NCBI GenBank assembly: GCA_020112395.1 | Contig: JACCEK010000001.1 | Span: 62,001 to 126,000 of the forward strand | DNA length: 64,000 bases | From: Aerococcaceae bacterium DSM 111021 | GTDB taxonomy: Bacteria; Bacillota; Bacilli; Lactobacillales; Aerococcaceae | Reading direction: 5' to 3' | Part shown: one piece after another, positions 46,401 to 56,673 of the stretch | Layout of the letters: every line of letters begins with the position of its first letter | Position numbering within the stretch: the first letter of the stretch is position 1 | The notes under the pieces: generated by a model | What the model saw: the letters and a program-made list of their open reading frames with translations, nothing else | Database searches by the model: none | What the model was told of the DNA's origin: nothing | Program-made: the position numbers and the translations under genes

Positions 46401-47387
46401 ATGAAAGAATATATTATTGCTATAGATTTAGGAGGTACTTCTGCTAAGTTGGCTTTAATTGATTTAAAGGGAAATGTATTTGAAAAGTGGAGTGTCATAA
46501 CAGATAAATTAAATAATGGACAAAACATTGTACCGAATTTACTTCATTCAATTAAAGAAAAACTGTTAGATTTTAATTTAACAGTAGATAATTTATTAGG
46601 AGTAGGTATGGGAAGTCCAGGAAGTGTTGATCACATTAATCGCACGGTTATTGGCGCATACAACCTAAACTGGAAAGAAAAGCAAAATATAGGTAAAGCT
46701 TTTAAGGAAGCTTTGGATGTCCCTTTCTATATTGAGAATGATGCGAACATTGCTGCGGTTGGCGAGCAATGGAAAGGTGCCGGAGACAACGAACAAAATG
46801 TTGTCATGGTTACCCTCGGGACAGGTGTAGGTGGTGGAATTGTTGTTGGTGGTGAGTTGGTCCATGGATCAATTGGAGCAGCAGGTGAGATAGGGCATCT
46901 TACAGTTGATCCAGACAGTGTTATTGAATGTACTTGTGGAAAAACGGGGTGTCTAGAAGCCGTGGCTTCAGCTACAGGAATTGTAAATTTAGCCATACAT
47001 TATTTAGGCACCTTTGATGAAGATACGACCTTAAAAACAATACTTCAAACGGAAGATCATTTGACTGCTGTTGATATCTTTAAATCAGCACAGGAAGGCG
47101 ATGTGTTTTCTGAGATGATTGTAGAGAAATTTGCGAAGTATTTAGGTTTAGCATGTTCTCATATCGCAAATACGTTGAATCCGAGTAAAATCGTCTTAGG
47201 TGGAGGGGTATCTCAAGCTGGGGAATACCTTCGATCAAAAGTAGATAAATATTGTTATAAATATACATTCCCACCAATCAGAAAATCAACTAATATTGCG
47301 ATTGCGAATTTAGGTAACGATGCTGGTATATTGGGAGCAGCGAAAATTGTAATAAATGAACAAAGAATAGAGGAGTCAGTTAATTAA
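46401..47387 (+). CDS. glcK: ROK-family glucokinase
   Basis: This 328-residue kinase phosphorylates glucose to glucose 6-phosphate. The N-terminal phosphate motif AIDLGGTSAKLALID, the GIGSPG-type GMGSPGSVD, the ENDANIAAVGE sugar site and the ROK zinc motif CTCGKTGCLEAVAS are intact. AGGAGG precedes the ATG at seven bases. It corresponds to B. subtilis GlcK (YqgR), which lies in the same neighbourhood. The stop overlaps the ATG of the rhodanese-like gene by one base. Confidence 0.95.
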   Translation: MKEYIIAIDLGGTSAKLALIDLKGNVFEKWSVITDKLNNGQNIVPNLLHSIKEKLLDFNLTVDNLLGVGMGSPGSVDHINRTVIGAYNLNWKEKQNIGKAFKEALDVPFYIENDANIAAVGEQWKGAGDNEQNVVMVTLGTGVGGGIVVGGELVHGSIGAAGEIGHLTVDPDSVIECTCGKTGCLEAVASATGIVNLAIHYLGTFDEDTTLKTILQTEDHLTAVDIFKSAQEGDVFSEMIVEKFAKYLGLACSHIANTLNPSKIVLGGGVSQAGEYLRSKVDKYCYKYTFPPIRKSTNIAIANLGNDAGILGAAKIVINEQRIEESVN

Positions 47388-47782
47388 TGAATATTTTATT
47401 ATTTCTTTTAGCGTTAATCGCTATCGCTTTACTTGGTTATGGAATTTATATGTTAGTTTTATGGGTGATGCGTAAACGTTCTGCTGAGCTAGTTGATAGT
47501 AGTGTAATTAGAGAGAATATCCGCAAAGTTCAAATTATTGATGTAAGAGAAACACCAGAATTTGACGCAAATCATATTTTAGGTGCACGTAGTATTCCAA
47601 TGTCTCAATTTAAAACTAGATTTAGAGAAATTCGTAAAGATAAACCTGTTTATTTATATGATGATGCGCTAAATTATGCATCTCGCTCAGCGAATATCTT
47701 GAAAAAAGATGGATACGAACATATCTATATTCTTAAAGGTGGATTTTCTAGTTGGACTGGTAAAGTTAAATCTGAATTGTAA
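47387..47782 (+). CDS. Membrane-anchored rhodanese-like protein lacking the active cysteine
   Basis: This 131-residue protein has an N-terminal membrane helix (about residues 3-27) and a rhodanese domain (about 40-131) with IIDVRETPEFDANHILGARSIP and YILKGGFSSW. The active-site loop that normally begins with Cys reads YDDALNYASRS, so the catalytic Cys is missing and sulfur transfer is not expected. It corresponds to B. subtilis YqhL, which follows glcK there. The role is unknown; inactive rhodanese domains often act in protein interaction. The start overlaps the glcK stop. Confidence 0.9.
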   Translation: MNILLFLLALIAIALLGYGIYMLVLWVMRKRSAELVDSSVIRENIRKVQIIDVRETPEFDANHILGARSIPMSQFKTRFREIRKDKPVYLYDDALNYASRSANILKKDGYEHIYILKGGFSSWTGKVKSEL

Positions 47783-47791
47783 TATATACAA

Positions 47792-47843
47792 AAAAAGACT
47801 CGCTTTTATTTGCTTGATCAAGCAAATAAAAGCGAGTCTTTTT
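47792..47843. terminator. Bidirectional terminator, perfect 52-base palindrome
   Basis: Two 26-base arms are exact complements with no unpaired centre (centre TTGATCAA). A runs on the left and T on the right. It ends both the rhodanese gene and the minus-strand DUF4044 gene, whose stop codon begins within the right arm. Confidence 0.92.
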
Positions 47844-48009
47844 AGTTTAATGTAGATAAGCTAACCATTAAACTAATAACAACAGATGCCAACATAATAA
47901 ACACCATTGCAATTGCAACTAACTTGACCATACGGTCCATTTTTGTTTTCTTTTTATTATTTGACGCAGCAGCTAGTTTTCTCCAGTTTTTCTTTTTTGT
48001 TTTAGCCAT
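47842..48009 (-). CDS. Small DUF4044-like membrane protein
   Basis: This 55-residue protein starts MAKTKKKNWRKL, with a very basic cytoplasmic segment (residues 1-28) and one membrane helix (about 29-52). It resembles the small DUF4044 proteins of lactic acid bacteria. The open frame runs 27 codons further upstream, but GAGGG lies just before the ATG at 48009. The function is unknown. It stands convergent to the rhodanese gene and divergent from gnd. Confidence 0.7.
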   Translation of the reverse strand: MAKTKKKNWRKLAAASNNKKKTKMDRMVKLVAIAMVFIMLASVVISLMVSLSTLN

Positions 48010-48214
48010 TTTTGCATATCCCTCACTTTTGTAGCCATAATTATAAAGGTAAATAAAAGTTACGTCAAATCCTAAAATTATTATAAACACATACTATGTT
48101 TATAATAGAAGAATGATTTGTTTCTCATCAAATATTTAAATTTGTATCTTAAACCTTTAATAATCTTACTAACTTTGCTAGAATAGTAGGGTAATCATAA
48201 GGAGGCAAATTAAT

Positions 48215-49657
48215 ATGACAAAACAACAAATAGGTGTAGTAGGCATGGCCGTTATGGGTCGTAATATCGCATTAAATATTGAAAGTCGTGGCTATTCTGT
48301 CGCACTATACAATCGTACTGATTGGAAAACAACTGAAGTTATAGATGAAAATCCTGATAAAAATTTAAAAGCAACATATGATATTGAAGAATTCATAAAT
48401 TCATTAGAGAAACCTCGTAAAATTTTATTAATGGTTCAAGCTGGTAAGGGAACAGATGCAACAATTGATAATTTATTACCTCATTTAGATAAAGGGGATA
48501 TTTTAATTGACGGAGGAAATACGTTCTTTAAAGATACAATTCGTCGTAATGAATATTTAGCTGACTCTGGAATTAACTTTATTGGTGCTGGTATTTCTGG
48601 TGGAGAAGAAGGAGCTCGTTTCGGTCCATCAATCATGCCAGGAGGTCAAGAAGACGCCTATGAATTAGTTAAAGATATCTTAGAAGCTATTTCTGCTAAA
48701 GCTGAAGATGGTCAACCATGTGTGACTTATATCGGAGAAGATGGAGCAGGACATTACGTAAAAATGGTACATAATGGTATTGAATATGGAGATATGCAAT
48801 TAATTGCTGAATCTTACGATATTATGCACCGTGGTTTAGGTATGACTGCCCAAGAAATTGGCGATATCTTTACAGAGTGGAATAATGGTGAATTAGATAG
48901 TTTCTTAATGGAAATTACTGCACAAATCTTAAAAACGACTGATCCTGATACTGGAAAAGCAATGGTAGAAGTCATTATGGACCGTGCCGGTAATAAAGGT
49001 ACAGGTAAATGGACATCACAAAGTGCTTTAGACTTAGGTGAACCATTATCGTTAATTACTGAGTCAGTATTTGCTCGTTTTATTTCAGCTCAGAAAGAAG
49101 AACGTGTGAATGCAAGTAAAATTATTCCTTCAATCGAAGCAGAAATGCAAGTGACGGATGAAGAGAAAAAAGAATTTATCGAAATGATTCGCAAAGCATT
49201 GTACTTCAGTAAAATCATGAGCTATGCTCAAGGATTTGCTCAATTACGTGCTTCTAGTGAAGAGAATGAATGGAACTTACCTTATGGTGAGATTGCTAAA
49301 ATTTGGCGTGAAGGATGTATTATTCGTGCTAAATTTTTACAAAACATTACTGATGCATATGAAAAAGAAGCTGATTTACAAAACTTAATGTTAGACGATT
49401 ATTTCTTAGATATCGTTTCTACAAATAATAGCGCTGTAAGAGATGTTGTATCTAAAGCAATTTCTGCTGGTATTCCAGTACCAACATTCGCAGCTGCAAT
49501 TGCATATTATGATTCTTACCGCTCAGCAGTATTACCAGCGAATATCATTCAAGCGCAACGTGACTTCTTTGGTGCACATACGTATAACCGTGTTGACAAA
49601 GAGGGGACATTCCACTTCTTATGGAACGAAGGTAAAGAAGAAGAAATCGATTGGTAA
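48215..49657 (+). CDS. gnd: 6-phosphogluconate dehydrogenase (decarboxylating)
   Basis: This 480-residue enzyme oxidises 6-phosphogluconate to ribulose 5-phosphate with NADP. The cofactor motif [15 protein letters not shown] is N-terminal. The active-site segments [31 protein letters not shown] and [18 protein letters not shown] are intact. The C-terminal helix ends in the long-chain form. AAGGAGG precedes the ATG. A terminator separates it from the two-component genes that follow; this gnd-CovR/CsrR neighbourhood is frequent in lactic acid bacteria. Confidence 0.98.
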   Translation: MTKQQIGVVGMAVMGRNIALNIESRGYSVALYNRTDWKTTEVIDENPDKNLKATYDIEEFINSLEKPRKILLMVQAGKGTDATIDNLLPHLDKGDILIDGGNTFFKDTIRRNEYLADSGINFIGAGISGGEEGARFGPSIMPGGQEDAYELVKDILEAISAKAEDGQPCVTYIGEDGAGHYVKMVHNGIEYGDMQLIAESYDIMHRGLGMTAQEIGDIFTEWNNGELDSFLMEITAQILKTTDPDTGKAMVEVIMDRAGNKGTGKWTSQSALDLGEPLSLITESVFARFISAQKEERVNASKIIPSIEAEMQVTDEEKKEFIEMIRKALYFSKIMSYAQGFAQLRASSEENEWNLPYGEIAKIWREGCIIRAKFLQNITDAYEKEADLQNLMLDDYFLDIVSTNNSAVRDVVSKAISAGIPVPTFAAAIAYYDSYRSAVLPANIIQAQRDFFGAHTYNRVDKEGTFHFLWNEGKEEEIDW

Positions 49658-49692
49658 TCAGTCATTTCTAAAATTAAGATTAAATGAGATAT

Positions 49693-49725
49693 GGACCGTA
49701 AGCATTAGCTTTTACGGTCCTTTTC
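49693..49725 (+). terminator. Terminator after gnd
   Basis: GGACCGTAA pairs with TTACGGTCC around a loop of about ten bases, followed by TTTT. Confidence 0.85.
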
Positions 49726-49807
49726 GCTGCTAAAATTTGTGGAAAAATAAATTGTATGACCAAACGAACCAACTCATCACTTATTAATCTTTATGGGAGT
49801 GAATCGA

Positions 49808-49838
49808 TAAAATATTCTAATTATATTAGAATATTTTA
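49808..49838. repeat. Perfect inverted repeat upstream of the two-component operon
   Basis: Arms TAAAATATTCTAAT (49808-49821) and ATTAGAATATTTTA (49825-49838) surround three bases. No T run follows, so it is not a standard terminator. It could be an operator. Confidence 0.75.
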
Positions 49839-49850
49839 GTTAATTAGTAG

Positions 49851-49878
49851 CAATACACAAAAATATTGTGTAGAATTG
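49851..49878. repeat. Second dyad upstream of the two-component operon
   Basis: ACACAA (49855-49860) and TTGTGT (49866-49871) surround five bases; an outer CAAT/ATTG pair is offset by three bases. It lies about 45 bases before the response regulator start. Confidence 0.5.
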
Positions 49879-49916
49879 ATAAGGAAGATATTAGAATATG
49901 TTAAGGAGGATAATGA

Positions 49917-50618
49917 ATGAGTGAAGATAATAAACAACGTGTACTAATTATAGAAGATGAAAAAAACTTAGCTCGATTCGTTGATTTAGAATTAAAACAC
50001 GAAGGATATGAAACAGAGATACGATATGATGGTCGTAGTGGACTGGATGCAGCATTAAATGAGGATTGGGATGTTATTCTATTAGATTTAATGTTACCAG
50101 AGTTAAACGGGCTAGAAGTTTGCCGTCGTATTCGTCCTGTTAAAGATACGCCAATCATTATTATGACAGCAAGAGATTCAGTCATTGACCGTGTTTCTGG
50201 ATTAGACCAAGGTGCTGACGATTATATTGTTAAGCCATTCGCGATTGAAGAGTTATTAGCACGTTTACGTGCATTATTCCGTCGTTTAGATCATGAAGAT
50301 GAGCAACGTGCACAACAACAACCAACTGTTAAATATCGTGATTTAACGGTAGAGAAAGCCAACCGAATTGTTAAACGTGGCGAAGAAGTGATTGATTTAA
50401 CGAAACGTGAATATGAACTACTGTTATATTTAATGGAAAATATCAATATGGTAATGTCTCGTGATGTACTTTTAGATAAAGTATGGGGATATAAATCTGA
50501 AGTTGAGACTAACGTAGTGGATGTTTATATTCGTTATTTACGCAATAAAATCGACGTTCTAGGGCAAGATAGTTATATTCAAACTGTTCGAGGAACTGGA
50601 TATGTTATGAGAAACTAA
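49917..50618 (+). CDS. OmpR-family response regulator (CovR/ArlR type)
   Basis: This 233-residue regulator has a receiver domain (about 8-122) with the acidic pair EDE, phosphoacceptor Asp in LLDLMLPELNG, conserved Thr in MTAR and Lys in VKPF. A winged-helix DNA-binding domain follows (about 135-232), ending VETNVVDVYIRYLRNKID and YIQTVRGTGYVMR. The sequence is close to streptococcal CovR and staphylococcal ArlR, which control virulence, wall and envelope genes. AAGGAGG precedes the ATG. Two inverted repeats upstream could be autoregulatory sites. The kinase gene starts one base after its stop. Confidence 0.94.
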   Translation: MSEDNKQRVLIIEDEKNLARFVDLELKHEGYETEIRYDGRSGLDAALNEDWDVILLDLMLPELNGLEVCRRIRPVKDTPIIIMTARDSVIDRVSGLDQGADDYIVKPFAIEELLARLRALFRRLDHEDEQRAQQQPTVKYRDLTVEKANRIVKRGEEVIDLTKREYELLLYLMENINMVMSRDVLLDKVWGYKSEVETNVVDVYIRYLRNKIDVLGQDSYIQTVRGTGYVMRN

Positions 50619-50619
50619 G

Positions 50620-52128
50620 ATGACAATATTTAAAGAGACAATAAAACAGCCCCTTTCCCTTAAGTGGAAATGGGGAATTTTATTATTCACATTTTTTGCC
50701 CCAGTGATTATCATAAGTTTAACTTGGTACCACCAGGATGTGAATAATAATTTAAGCGATCAAGTTTATGGAACCTATCAGAATAAGTATGAATCAATTG
50801 ATGATTATTTACAGCAATTCTCTTTTCCATTTCTAGTGTATAATCAATCAGATACAGCAGCTAGACCGCTTTTGGATGAACAATATTTTGTCCAAAGAGA
50901 TGTCGTCGATACTTTACAATATTTTGAAGATGAGAATACAACGATCCGACTATTTAGTGAATCAAATCAACTTATTTATGAGACTGCAACTTTGAATTTA
51001 CCTTCAATAAATCATTCTGATCAATTAAAAGAAGTACAACATAATAATGAAACAATATTGATGGGATATAATTCAGTCGTTTCGAAACAAACAAATGAAA
51101 AAATCGGTTCTTTTCAATTAATTGTGAAACCGGAATATTATACTAGTATTATTCAACACCAAAATCAATTGTTTTGGCGAGTCTTATTATTGGTTGTTTT
51201 AATTGTGGGTGTATTGTCATTTATATTAAGTCATCGATTCCTTAGACCACTAACATATCTTAATAATTCACTTGATTTAGTTGAGGAAGAGAATTTGTCT
51301 GACATTCGTGTAAGAAAACCGGAAACGGATGATGAGTGGAGTGATTTAAGCTTACACGTTAATAAATTACTAGATAAAATTGATAAGTATGTCACCAATC
51401 AAAAACAATTCGTAGAAGATGTGTCTCATGAACTAAGAACACCTGTAGCTATTGTTGAGGGTCATTTGAAGCTTTTGAATCGATGGGGGAAAGATGACCC
51501 TGAAGTTTTGGAGGAATCAATTGCATCATCTTTACAAGAAATAACAAGGATGAAGGGCTTAGTTCAAGAAATGTTAGATTTATCGCGAGCTGAAAACGTG
51601 GATGTAGATTATAAAGATGAGATAACAGAAGTGTATTCTACAACAGAGCAAGTATTCAATAATTTTAAAATTATCCGTGAAGATTTTGATTTTTATCTTG
51701 ATTCAGATGATGATGGGGAAAACTTGTATATTCAAGCGTTTCGAAATCATATTGAACAAATATTAATTATTTTGCTTGATAATGCAGTTAAATATAGCCG
51801 TGAACGCAAAGAAATTCATGTGTCAATCAGTAAAAGTTTTACAAAAGTTGAAATTGCTATACAAGACTTTGGTGAAGGTATGACTGACGATGATAAGGAA
51901 AAAGTATTTGGGCGCTTTTATAGAATTGATAAAGCAAGGTCTCGTGATAAAGGTGGGAACGGTTTGGGCTTAAGTATCGCTAAAGAATTAGTTGAAGGAT
52001 ACAAAGGTACAATTCGAGTTGATAGTGTTATTAATCATGGATCAATTTTTTATATTGAGTTCCCTATATTGAATGATGCGCGACAAATCTATAAGAGTAA
52101 ACAAATTGCTGAGCGTAAGCAATTATAG
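50620..52128 (+). CDS. Sensor histidine kinase (CovS/ArlS type)
   Basis: This 502-residue kinase has a membrane helix (about 18-38), an extracellular domain (about 40-185), a second helix (about 190-208) and a HAMP linker. The phosphoacceptor His lies in VEDVSHELRTPVAIVEGH. The ATPase boxes are N (LDNAVKYS), G1 (DFGEGM), F (GRFYRIDKARS) and G2 (GGNGLGLSIAK). It should phosphorylate the regulator encoded one base upstream. The signal is unknown. It ends in a bidirectional terminator shared with yidC. Confidence 0.94.
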   Translation: MTIFKETIKQPLSLKWKWGILLFTFFAPVIIISLTWYHQDVNNNLSDQVYGTYQNKYESIDDYLQQFSFPFLVYNQSDTAARPLLDEQYFVQRDVVDTLQYFEDENTTIRLFSESNQLIYETATLNLPSINHSDQLKEVQHNNETILMGYNSVVSKQTNEKIGSFQLIVKPEYYTSIIQHQNQLFWRVLLLVVLIVGVLSFILSHRFLRPLTYLNNSLDLVEEENLSDIRVRKPETDDEWSDLSLHVNKLLDKIDKYVTNQKQFVEDVSHELRTPVAIVEGHLKLLNRWGKDDPEVLEESIASSLQEITRMKGLVQEMLDLSRAENVDVDYKDEITEVYSTTEQVFNNFKIIREDFDFYLDSDDDGENLYIQAFRNHIEQILIILLDNAVKYSRERKEIHVSISKSFTKVEIAIQDFGEGMTDDDKEKVFGRFYRIDKARSRDKGGNGLGLSIAKELVEGYKGTIRVDSVINHGSIFYIEFPILNDARQIYKSKQIAERKQL

Positions 52129-52154
52129 ATTGACTTAATTAAATCATAATCATT

Positions 52155-52192
52155 AAAAAAACGGATAGGCCATCAAGGCTTATCCGTTTTTT
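52155..52192. terminator. Bidirectional terminator between the kinase gene and yidC
   Basis: AAAAAACGGATA and GCC pair with GGC and TATCCGTTTTTT around a short loop. Confidence 0.9.
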
Positions 52193-52218
52193 ATGTATAA
52201 ATTTATGTTTTTAAAATC

Positions 52219-53175
52219 TTAACGATTTTGTTTACCTTCGTTACGACGTTTGCTGTTAGAAGTGTTTACATTGTTCTTAGTAGGAACTAGCCTATTCGAA
52301 TCCGCTTTGTTAACATTTTTAACTTTATTAGTCTTTTTACGAGGTGTGCGTTTCATACTTGCATACTTTTCTTGTTCAGATTCCATCTGTTTTTCAATAC
52401 GCGGTTTAACAACACTATTCATGTATAGTTGTTGGAAAATAGCGAATACTCCACCAGTTAAGAAGTAAATACCTAAACCAGCTGCAGAAGCATAAGTAAT
52501 CCAACCGATCATTAATGGATTCATCAACATCATTGTACGTGATGTTTGCTTCGCTTGTGGATTATCAGATTGTGGTGTGTTTTTCTGCATCATCCAACCT
52601 TGTAAAGCGTAAAGTAGAACAACACCAATAACAAGAGGAATACTTTGTTCACCTAAGTTGATTCCTAAGAAACTACTATTTAAAATCTGATCTGAAGAAC
52701 GAATGGCAGTATATACAGCAGAAATAATTGGCATTTGAATGATTAATGGCAAACAACCTGCTACGCCACCAAACATATTGATGTCATACTTCTTGTAAAC
52801 TTGCATTAATTCTTGTTGTAATGCTGCTTTCTCTTGTTGATCATTTGTGTCTTCCATCTCAGCATTAATTTCATCAATTTCTGGCTGAGCAATCTTCATT
52901 TTAGCTTGACTAATCATAGAGTTTTTAGTCATATTCACTGATGACGGCATCATAAGTAATCGCGTGATGATTGTAATAATTATGATTGCAATACCGTAGC
53001 TTCCACCGAATATGCCAGCAAGCCAGTCCATCATGTTTGTTGCTGGCCGTCCAATGTATTCGTAAACCCATCCAGAAGGGTTACCCGCACTATCATAAGA
53101 GACACAGCCGGACATGACTAGTATAACAACAGCTAGTAATCCGATAATTTTTATCCATTTTTGCTTATTTTTCAT
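52219..53175 (-). CDS. yidC: Membrane protein insertase YidC
   Basis: This 318-residue insertase works with or without Sec to place proteins in the membrane. The N-terminal signal ends in a lipobox (VMSGC), so it is a lipoprotein in the Gram-positive YidC/OxaA style. About five membrane segments follow, with the WxxY-type core (MPSSVNMTKNSM, GCLPLIIQMPIISAVYTAIR). The C-terminal tail (about 265-318) is strongly basic and would contact ribosomes. GGAGTG precedes the ATG. Acylphosphatase lies upstream on the same strand, a frequent arrangement in lactic acid bacteria. Confidence 0.96.
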   Translation of the reverse strand: MKNKQKWIKIIGLLAVVILVMSGCVSYDSAGNPSGWVYEYIGRPATNMMDWLAGIFGGSYGIAIIIITIITRLLMMPSSVNMTKNSMISQAKMKIAQPEIDEINAEMEDTNDQQEKAALQQELMQVYKKYDINMFGGVAGCLPLIIQMPIISAVYTAIRSSDQILNSSFLGINLGEQSIPLVIGVVLLYALQGWMMQKNTPQSDNPQAKQTSRTMMLMNPLMIGWITYASAAGLGIYFLTGGVFAIFQQLYMNSVVKPRIEKQMESEQEKYASMKRTPRKKTNKVKNVNKADSNRLVPTKNNVNTSNSKRRNEGKQNR

Positions 53176-53270
53176 CTAAGTTATCACTCCATTAAAATTC
53201 ATACTATTACATGATATAGAAAAGAGAGTAAGATTTCAATGGGATTTTAACTATATTTAATTAACAAAAG

Positions 53271-53546
53271 TTAATATACCACACTAAAAGCGTCATAAAC
53301 CTTTTCAATTTGTACATCTTTGATATCAATATTATTAATCTTCATAAAGTGATGTTGAGGTGTTTTGATTTTATTACAAAATTTGTCTAAAGTATCACCG
53401 TCAGTTTGGGCGATGATTTTAACATTTCCATCGGATAAGTTTCTTACTGTACCTTTAATATCGAGTTCTTTAGCTATTTGACTAACGTAATTTCTATATC
53501 CTACACCTTGAACTCTACCTGATACAATTAATTCGAATGTTTCCAT
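53271..53546 (-). CDS. acyP: Acylphosphatase
   Basis: This 91-residue enzyme hydrolyses acyl phosphates. The active-site motifs are GRVQGVGYRNY (catalytic Arg near residue 18) and GTVRNLSDGNVKI (catalytic Asn near residue 36). Length is typical. GGGAGC precedes the ATG. It lies upstream of yidC on the same strand with a 95-base gap, and diverges from ftsK. Confidence 0.96.
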   Translation of the reverse strand: METFELIVSGRVQGVGYRNYVSQIAKELDIKGTVRNLSDGNVKIIAQTDGDTLDKFCNKIKTPQHHFMKINNIDIKDVQIEKVYDAFSVVY

Positions 53547-53677
53547 GTAACCGCTCCCTTTCTGTTTGTTTTATTGTATCACATAAATTATAATAAAGAA
53601 TTCGAAAAAAAACTTATACAATGGTATAATTAGAGTTGCGTAAAATTAAAAGAATAGTAGAACGAGGAGGATGGTCA

Positions 53678-56479
53678 ATGGCTTCTAAAAAGAAAGTTCA
53701 AACCAAAAAGTCAACGCAATCAAGTGATCATTCAAAACATTATATATATTTAATTATAGGCTTAATTGTCGCTTTCATTTCGATAATAGCCTTATTTAAT
53801 TGGGGTTTTTTTGGTTCACTTGTCTTGAACACATTCCGATTATTTGTCGGTCAAGCTTATGATTTGCTTTTAGTTGGGGTAACCTTTATTGGATTAGCTA
53901 TGGTAGTAAAGCGTTCCATTATTAATATTCCGGCATTAAAATTGTTTGGTGCTTTATTTATATTAATATCTATGACTACGTTACTTCACTTTAATCAATT
54001 TTATCCACAAGAACCTTTACCAGATTCAATTTTTTCTGTGACATTTGATATATTCAGTAATGAATTTGTGACAGGCCAAAACCAAGTGAGTATTGGTGGT
54101 GGGATGTTAGGAGCTGTCTTTTATGCTAGCTTTGGATATTTATTCGGTCAATGGGGCACATATCTATTAGTTGGAATAGTTTTCTTCATAGGTTTACTTA
54201 TGATTACTGGAGCAACATTTGAAGCTTTTATTAGTGCATTAAAACAATTATTTACTTACATATTTAATGGATTTAAAGGTGCAGGACGTACGATTAGCGA
54301 AGCGCGCTCAACTTACAAAGAATCTTTTGAACAAATCGATGAAGAAGAGGCCGTTGTACCTGATGTGGATTATGAAGAACCTTCTATAGAAAACAATCAA
54401 ACATTTGATGAATATGAAGATTATCCTAAAGAAGAAGTAAAATATAATAGTTATAAACGTCCAAAGAGAAAAGGACTACTTAACAAATTGAAAAACAAAT
54501 TTAATGTCGATGAAAATGATATAAAGAATGAACAATGGCAACAGCGCTACCAGCCATCTATAAAAGTTGATAACAAACACAATTGGGAAGAATATGATGG
54601 ATCTGATGCACTCGCTTCTACTGCTGCAAGCGAGCGGGCGAGGCTAGAACGAGATATAGATTTAGTTTTAGATTTGGATTACTTTGACCAAATTAACAGC
54701 CAAAACGAGAATCAAAGTTTAAATTCAGATCTGCCAATTAACAATCAACAAGATTTTGAAGTTGAAGAATACACTCATTCAATGTGGGATAGCAATTCAG
54801 AGAAGGAAAAGGGCATCTATGATAACTTGGATGGTGCCGTTAGTGCTGAATATGAAGAGTATCAACCAGAAGGCTTTGAGGTTACTGATGATATAAATGC
54901 ACAAGAGATAAATCAATCAGAGGTAGAGGAGACATCAATTAATCTGTCGAATGCAGCACATTGGCAGCAACAGTCTAATAATGTTCAAAATACAACGGAT
55001 AATGAATTAGATTCTGTTCTAGCTCAAAGTGGTCAGGTTAGTAATACTCAAACGAAGAAAAGTAATAAGAGTAAACACAAAGGATATAAACTACCATCCA
55101 AAAAATTACTTACCAAAATTCCACCAGTAGATCAATCAGATGAGTATAAACGAATTAATGAAAATATTGATAAGTTGGAAAGAACATTTAAGAGTTTTGG
55201 AGTGGATGCTAAAGTTGTCAAAGCAAATTTAGGTCCATCCGTTACGAAATATGAGATTGAGCCCGCAATAGGTGTAAAAGTAAGCAAAATTGTTTCACTT
55301 TCTGATGACATAGCCTTGGCATTAGCGGCTAGAGATATACGAATGGAAGCACCAATTCCAGGTAAATCACTTATTGGAATTGAAGTGCCTAACAATCAAG
55401 TTAGCCCTGTATCTTTTTGGGAGATTGTTGATGCAGCATTGAAATCACCAAATTTATTAGAAGTTCCATTAGGTAGAGATATTTCCGGTGCTGTTTGTAC
55501 TGCTGATTTGAGTAAAATGCCACATTTATTAATTGCCGGTGCAACAGGGAGTGGTAAGTCAGTTGGAATGAACGTCATAATTGCGTCTTTACTTATGAAG
55601 GCCAAACCCAATGAAGTTAAATTCTTAATGATTGACCCAAAAAAAGTCGAACTTACTATGTATAATGAATTGCCACACTTACTATCGCCAGTTGTAACTA
55701 ACCCTAGAAAAGCAGCGCAAGCATTAAATAATGTTGTTCAAGAAATGGAACATCGTTATGAGTTGTTTGCTGCGTCTGGCGTTCGAAATGTTGATAGTTA
55801 TAATGAATATGTTGATGAAGAGAACAAAAATGAGGGTACTGGATACGAGCGACTACCAAAAATTGTTGTTTTTATAGATGAGTTAGCAGATTTAATGTTA
55901 GTTGCTAGTAATGAAGTTGAGAATTCTATTATACGATTAGCACAAATGGCACGTGCTGCCGGTATTCATATGATTATTGCAACTCAACGTCCTTCGGTAG
56001 ATGTTATTACAGGTATCATAAAAGCCAACGTCCCTTCAAGACTTGCATTTGCAGTGTCTAGTGGTACTGACTCAAGAACTATTTTAGATTCAAATGGTGC
56101 AGAAAAATTACTTGGTAGAGGTGATATGTTATTCCAACCAATGGGTATGAATAAACCACTGAGAGTACAAGGTGGATATATCTCAGATGCTGAAGTTGAA
56201 CGTATCACTGATTTTATAAAAGATCAGAGTGAACCAGAGTACGATGAATCAATTGTAGTTACTGAAGAAAGTCTTGAACAAGCGAATGCGTCAGATGATG
56301 AATACTTTGATGATGCCGTTACTTTAATCAAAGAACAAGAGACAATTAGTATTTCTCAGTTACAAAGAAAATTCAGAATTGGTTATAATCGAGCAGCCAG
56401 ATTGATAGATGATATGGAAGCTTTAGGACTGGTAAGTGAGCCCGACGGTAGTAAACCAAGACAAGTTTTAATCGATTAA
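53678..56479 (+). CDS. ftsK: DNA translocase FtsK/SpoIIIE
   Basis: This 933-residue motor moves DNA across the division septum. The N-terminus has about four membrane helices (25-190), then an acidic, Gln/Asn/Glu-rich linker (about 200-480). The motor domain follows with Walker A GATGSGKS (621-628) and Walker [14 protein letters not shown]-terminal gamma winged helix (about 870-933, [20 protein letters not shown] in outline) reads KOPS/SRS sites. The frame extends 14 codons upstream, but GAGGAGG lies seven bases before the ATG at 53678. A terminator follows. Confidence 0.96.
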   Translation: MASKKKVQTKKSTQSSDHSKHYIYLIIGLIVAFISIIALFNWGFFGSLVLNTFRLFVGQAYDLLLVGVTFIGLAMVVKRSIINIPALKLFGALFILISMTTLLHFNQFYPQEPLPDSIFSVTFDIFSNEFVTGQNQVSIGGGMLGAVFYASFGYLFGQWGTYLLVGIVFFIGLLMITGATFEAFISALKQLFTYIFNGFKGAGRTISEARSTYKESFEQIDEEEAVVPDVDYEEPSIENNQTFDEYEDYPKEEVKYNSYKRPKRKGLLNKLKNKFNVDENDIKNEQWQQRYQPSIKVDNKHNWEEYDGSDALASTAASERARLERDIDLVLDLDYFDQINSQNENQSLNSDLPINNQQDFEVEEYTHSMWDSNSEKEKGIYDNLDGAVSAEYEEYQPEGFEVTDDINAQEINQSEVEETSINLSNAAHWQQQSNNVQNTTDNELDSVLAQSGQVSNTQTKKSNKSKHKGYKLPSKKLLTKIPPVDQSDEYKRINENIDKLERTFKSFGVDAKVVKANLGPSVTKYEIEPAIGVKVSKIVSLSDDIALALAARDIRMEAPIPGKSLIGIEVPNNQVSPVSFWEIVDAALKSPNLLEVPLGRDISGAVCTADLSKMPHLLIAGATGSGKSVGMNVIIASLLMKAKPNEVKFLMIDPKKVELTMYNELPHLLSPVVTNPRKAAQALNNVVQEMEHRYELFAASGVRNVDSYNEYVDEENKNEGTGYERLPKIVVFIDELADLMLVASNEVENSIIRLAQMARAAGIHMIIATQRPSVDVITGIIKANVPSRLAFAVSSGTDSRTILDSNGAEKLLGRGDMLFQPMGMNKPLRVQGGYISDAEVERITDFIKDQSEPEYDESIVVTEESLEQANASDDEYFDDAVTLIKEQETISISQLQRKFRIGYNRAARLIDDMEALGLVSEPDGSKPRQVLID

Positions 56480-56488
56480 TTATTTATG

Positions 56489-56526
56489 ATACCTAGTAGC
56501 TCATGAGGAGCTACTAGGTATTTTTG
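56489..56526 (+). terminator. Terminator after ftsK
   Basis: A perfect 14-bp stem (ATACCTAGTAGCTC and complement) around a five-base loop, followed by T residues. Confidence 0.93.
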
Positions 56527-56614
56527 TATAGAGAATTATAAATGAACGGTCTTTAATGAGTGAAATTTATACACAAATATACACGGAGAAATCAAAATAA
56601 AACAAACGGTTACA

Positions 56615-56643
56615 TTGCCTTTTTAACAAGCTTATTGTATAAT
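56615..56643 (+). promoter_or_regulatory. Promoter of the first BMP gene
   Basis: TTGCCT (56615-56620), 17-base spacer, TATAAT (56638-56643). Confidence 0.75.
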
Positions 56644-56673
56644 TTAAAATGAACAAACAAGGAGGAAGATTGA

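Noticed and set aside
53636-53677. N-terminal extension of FtsK starting at 53636
   Set aside because: A strong GAGGAGG site lies inside this stretch and points to the ATG at 53678.
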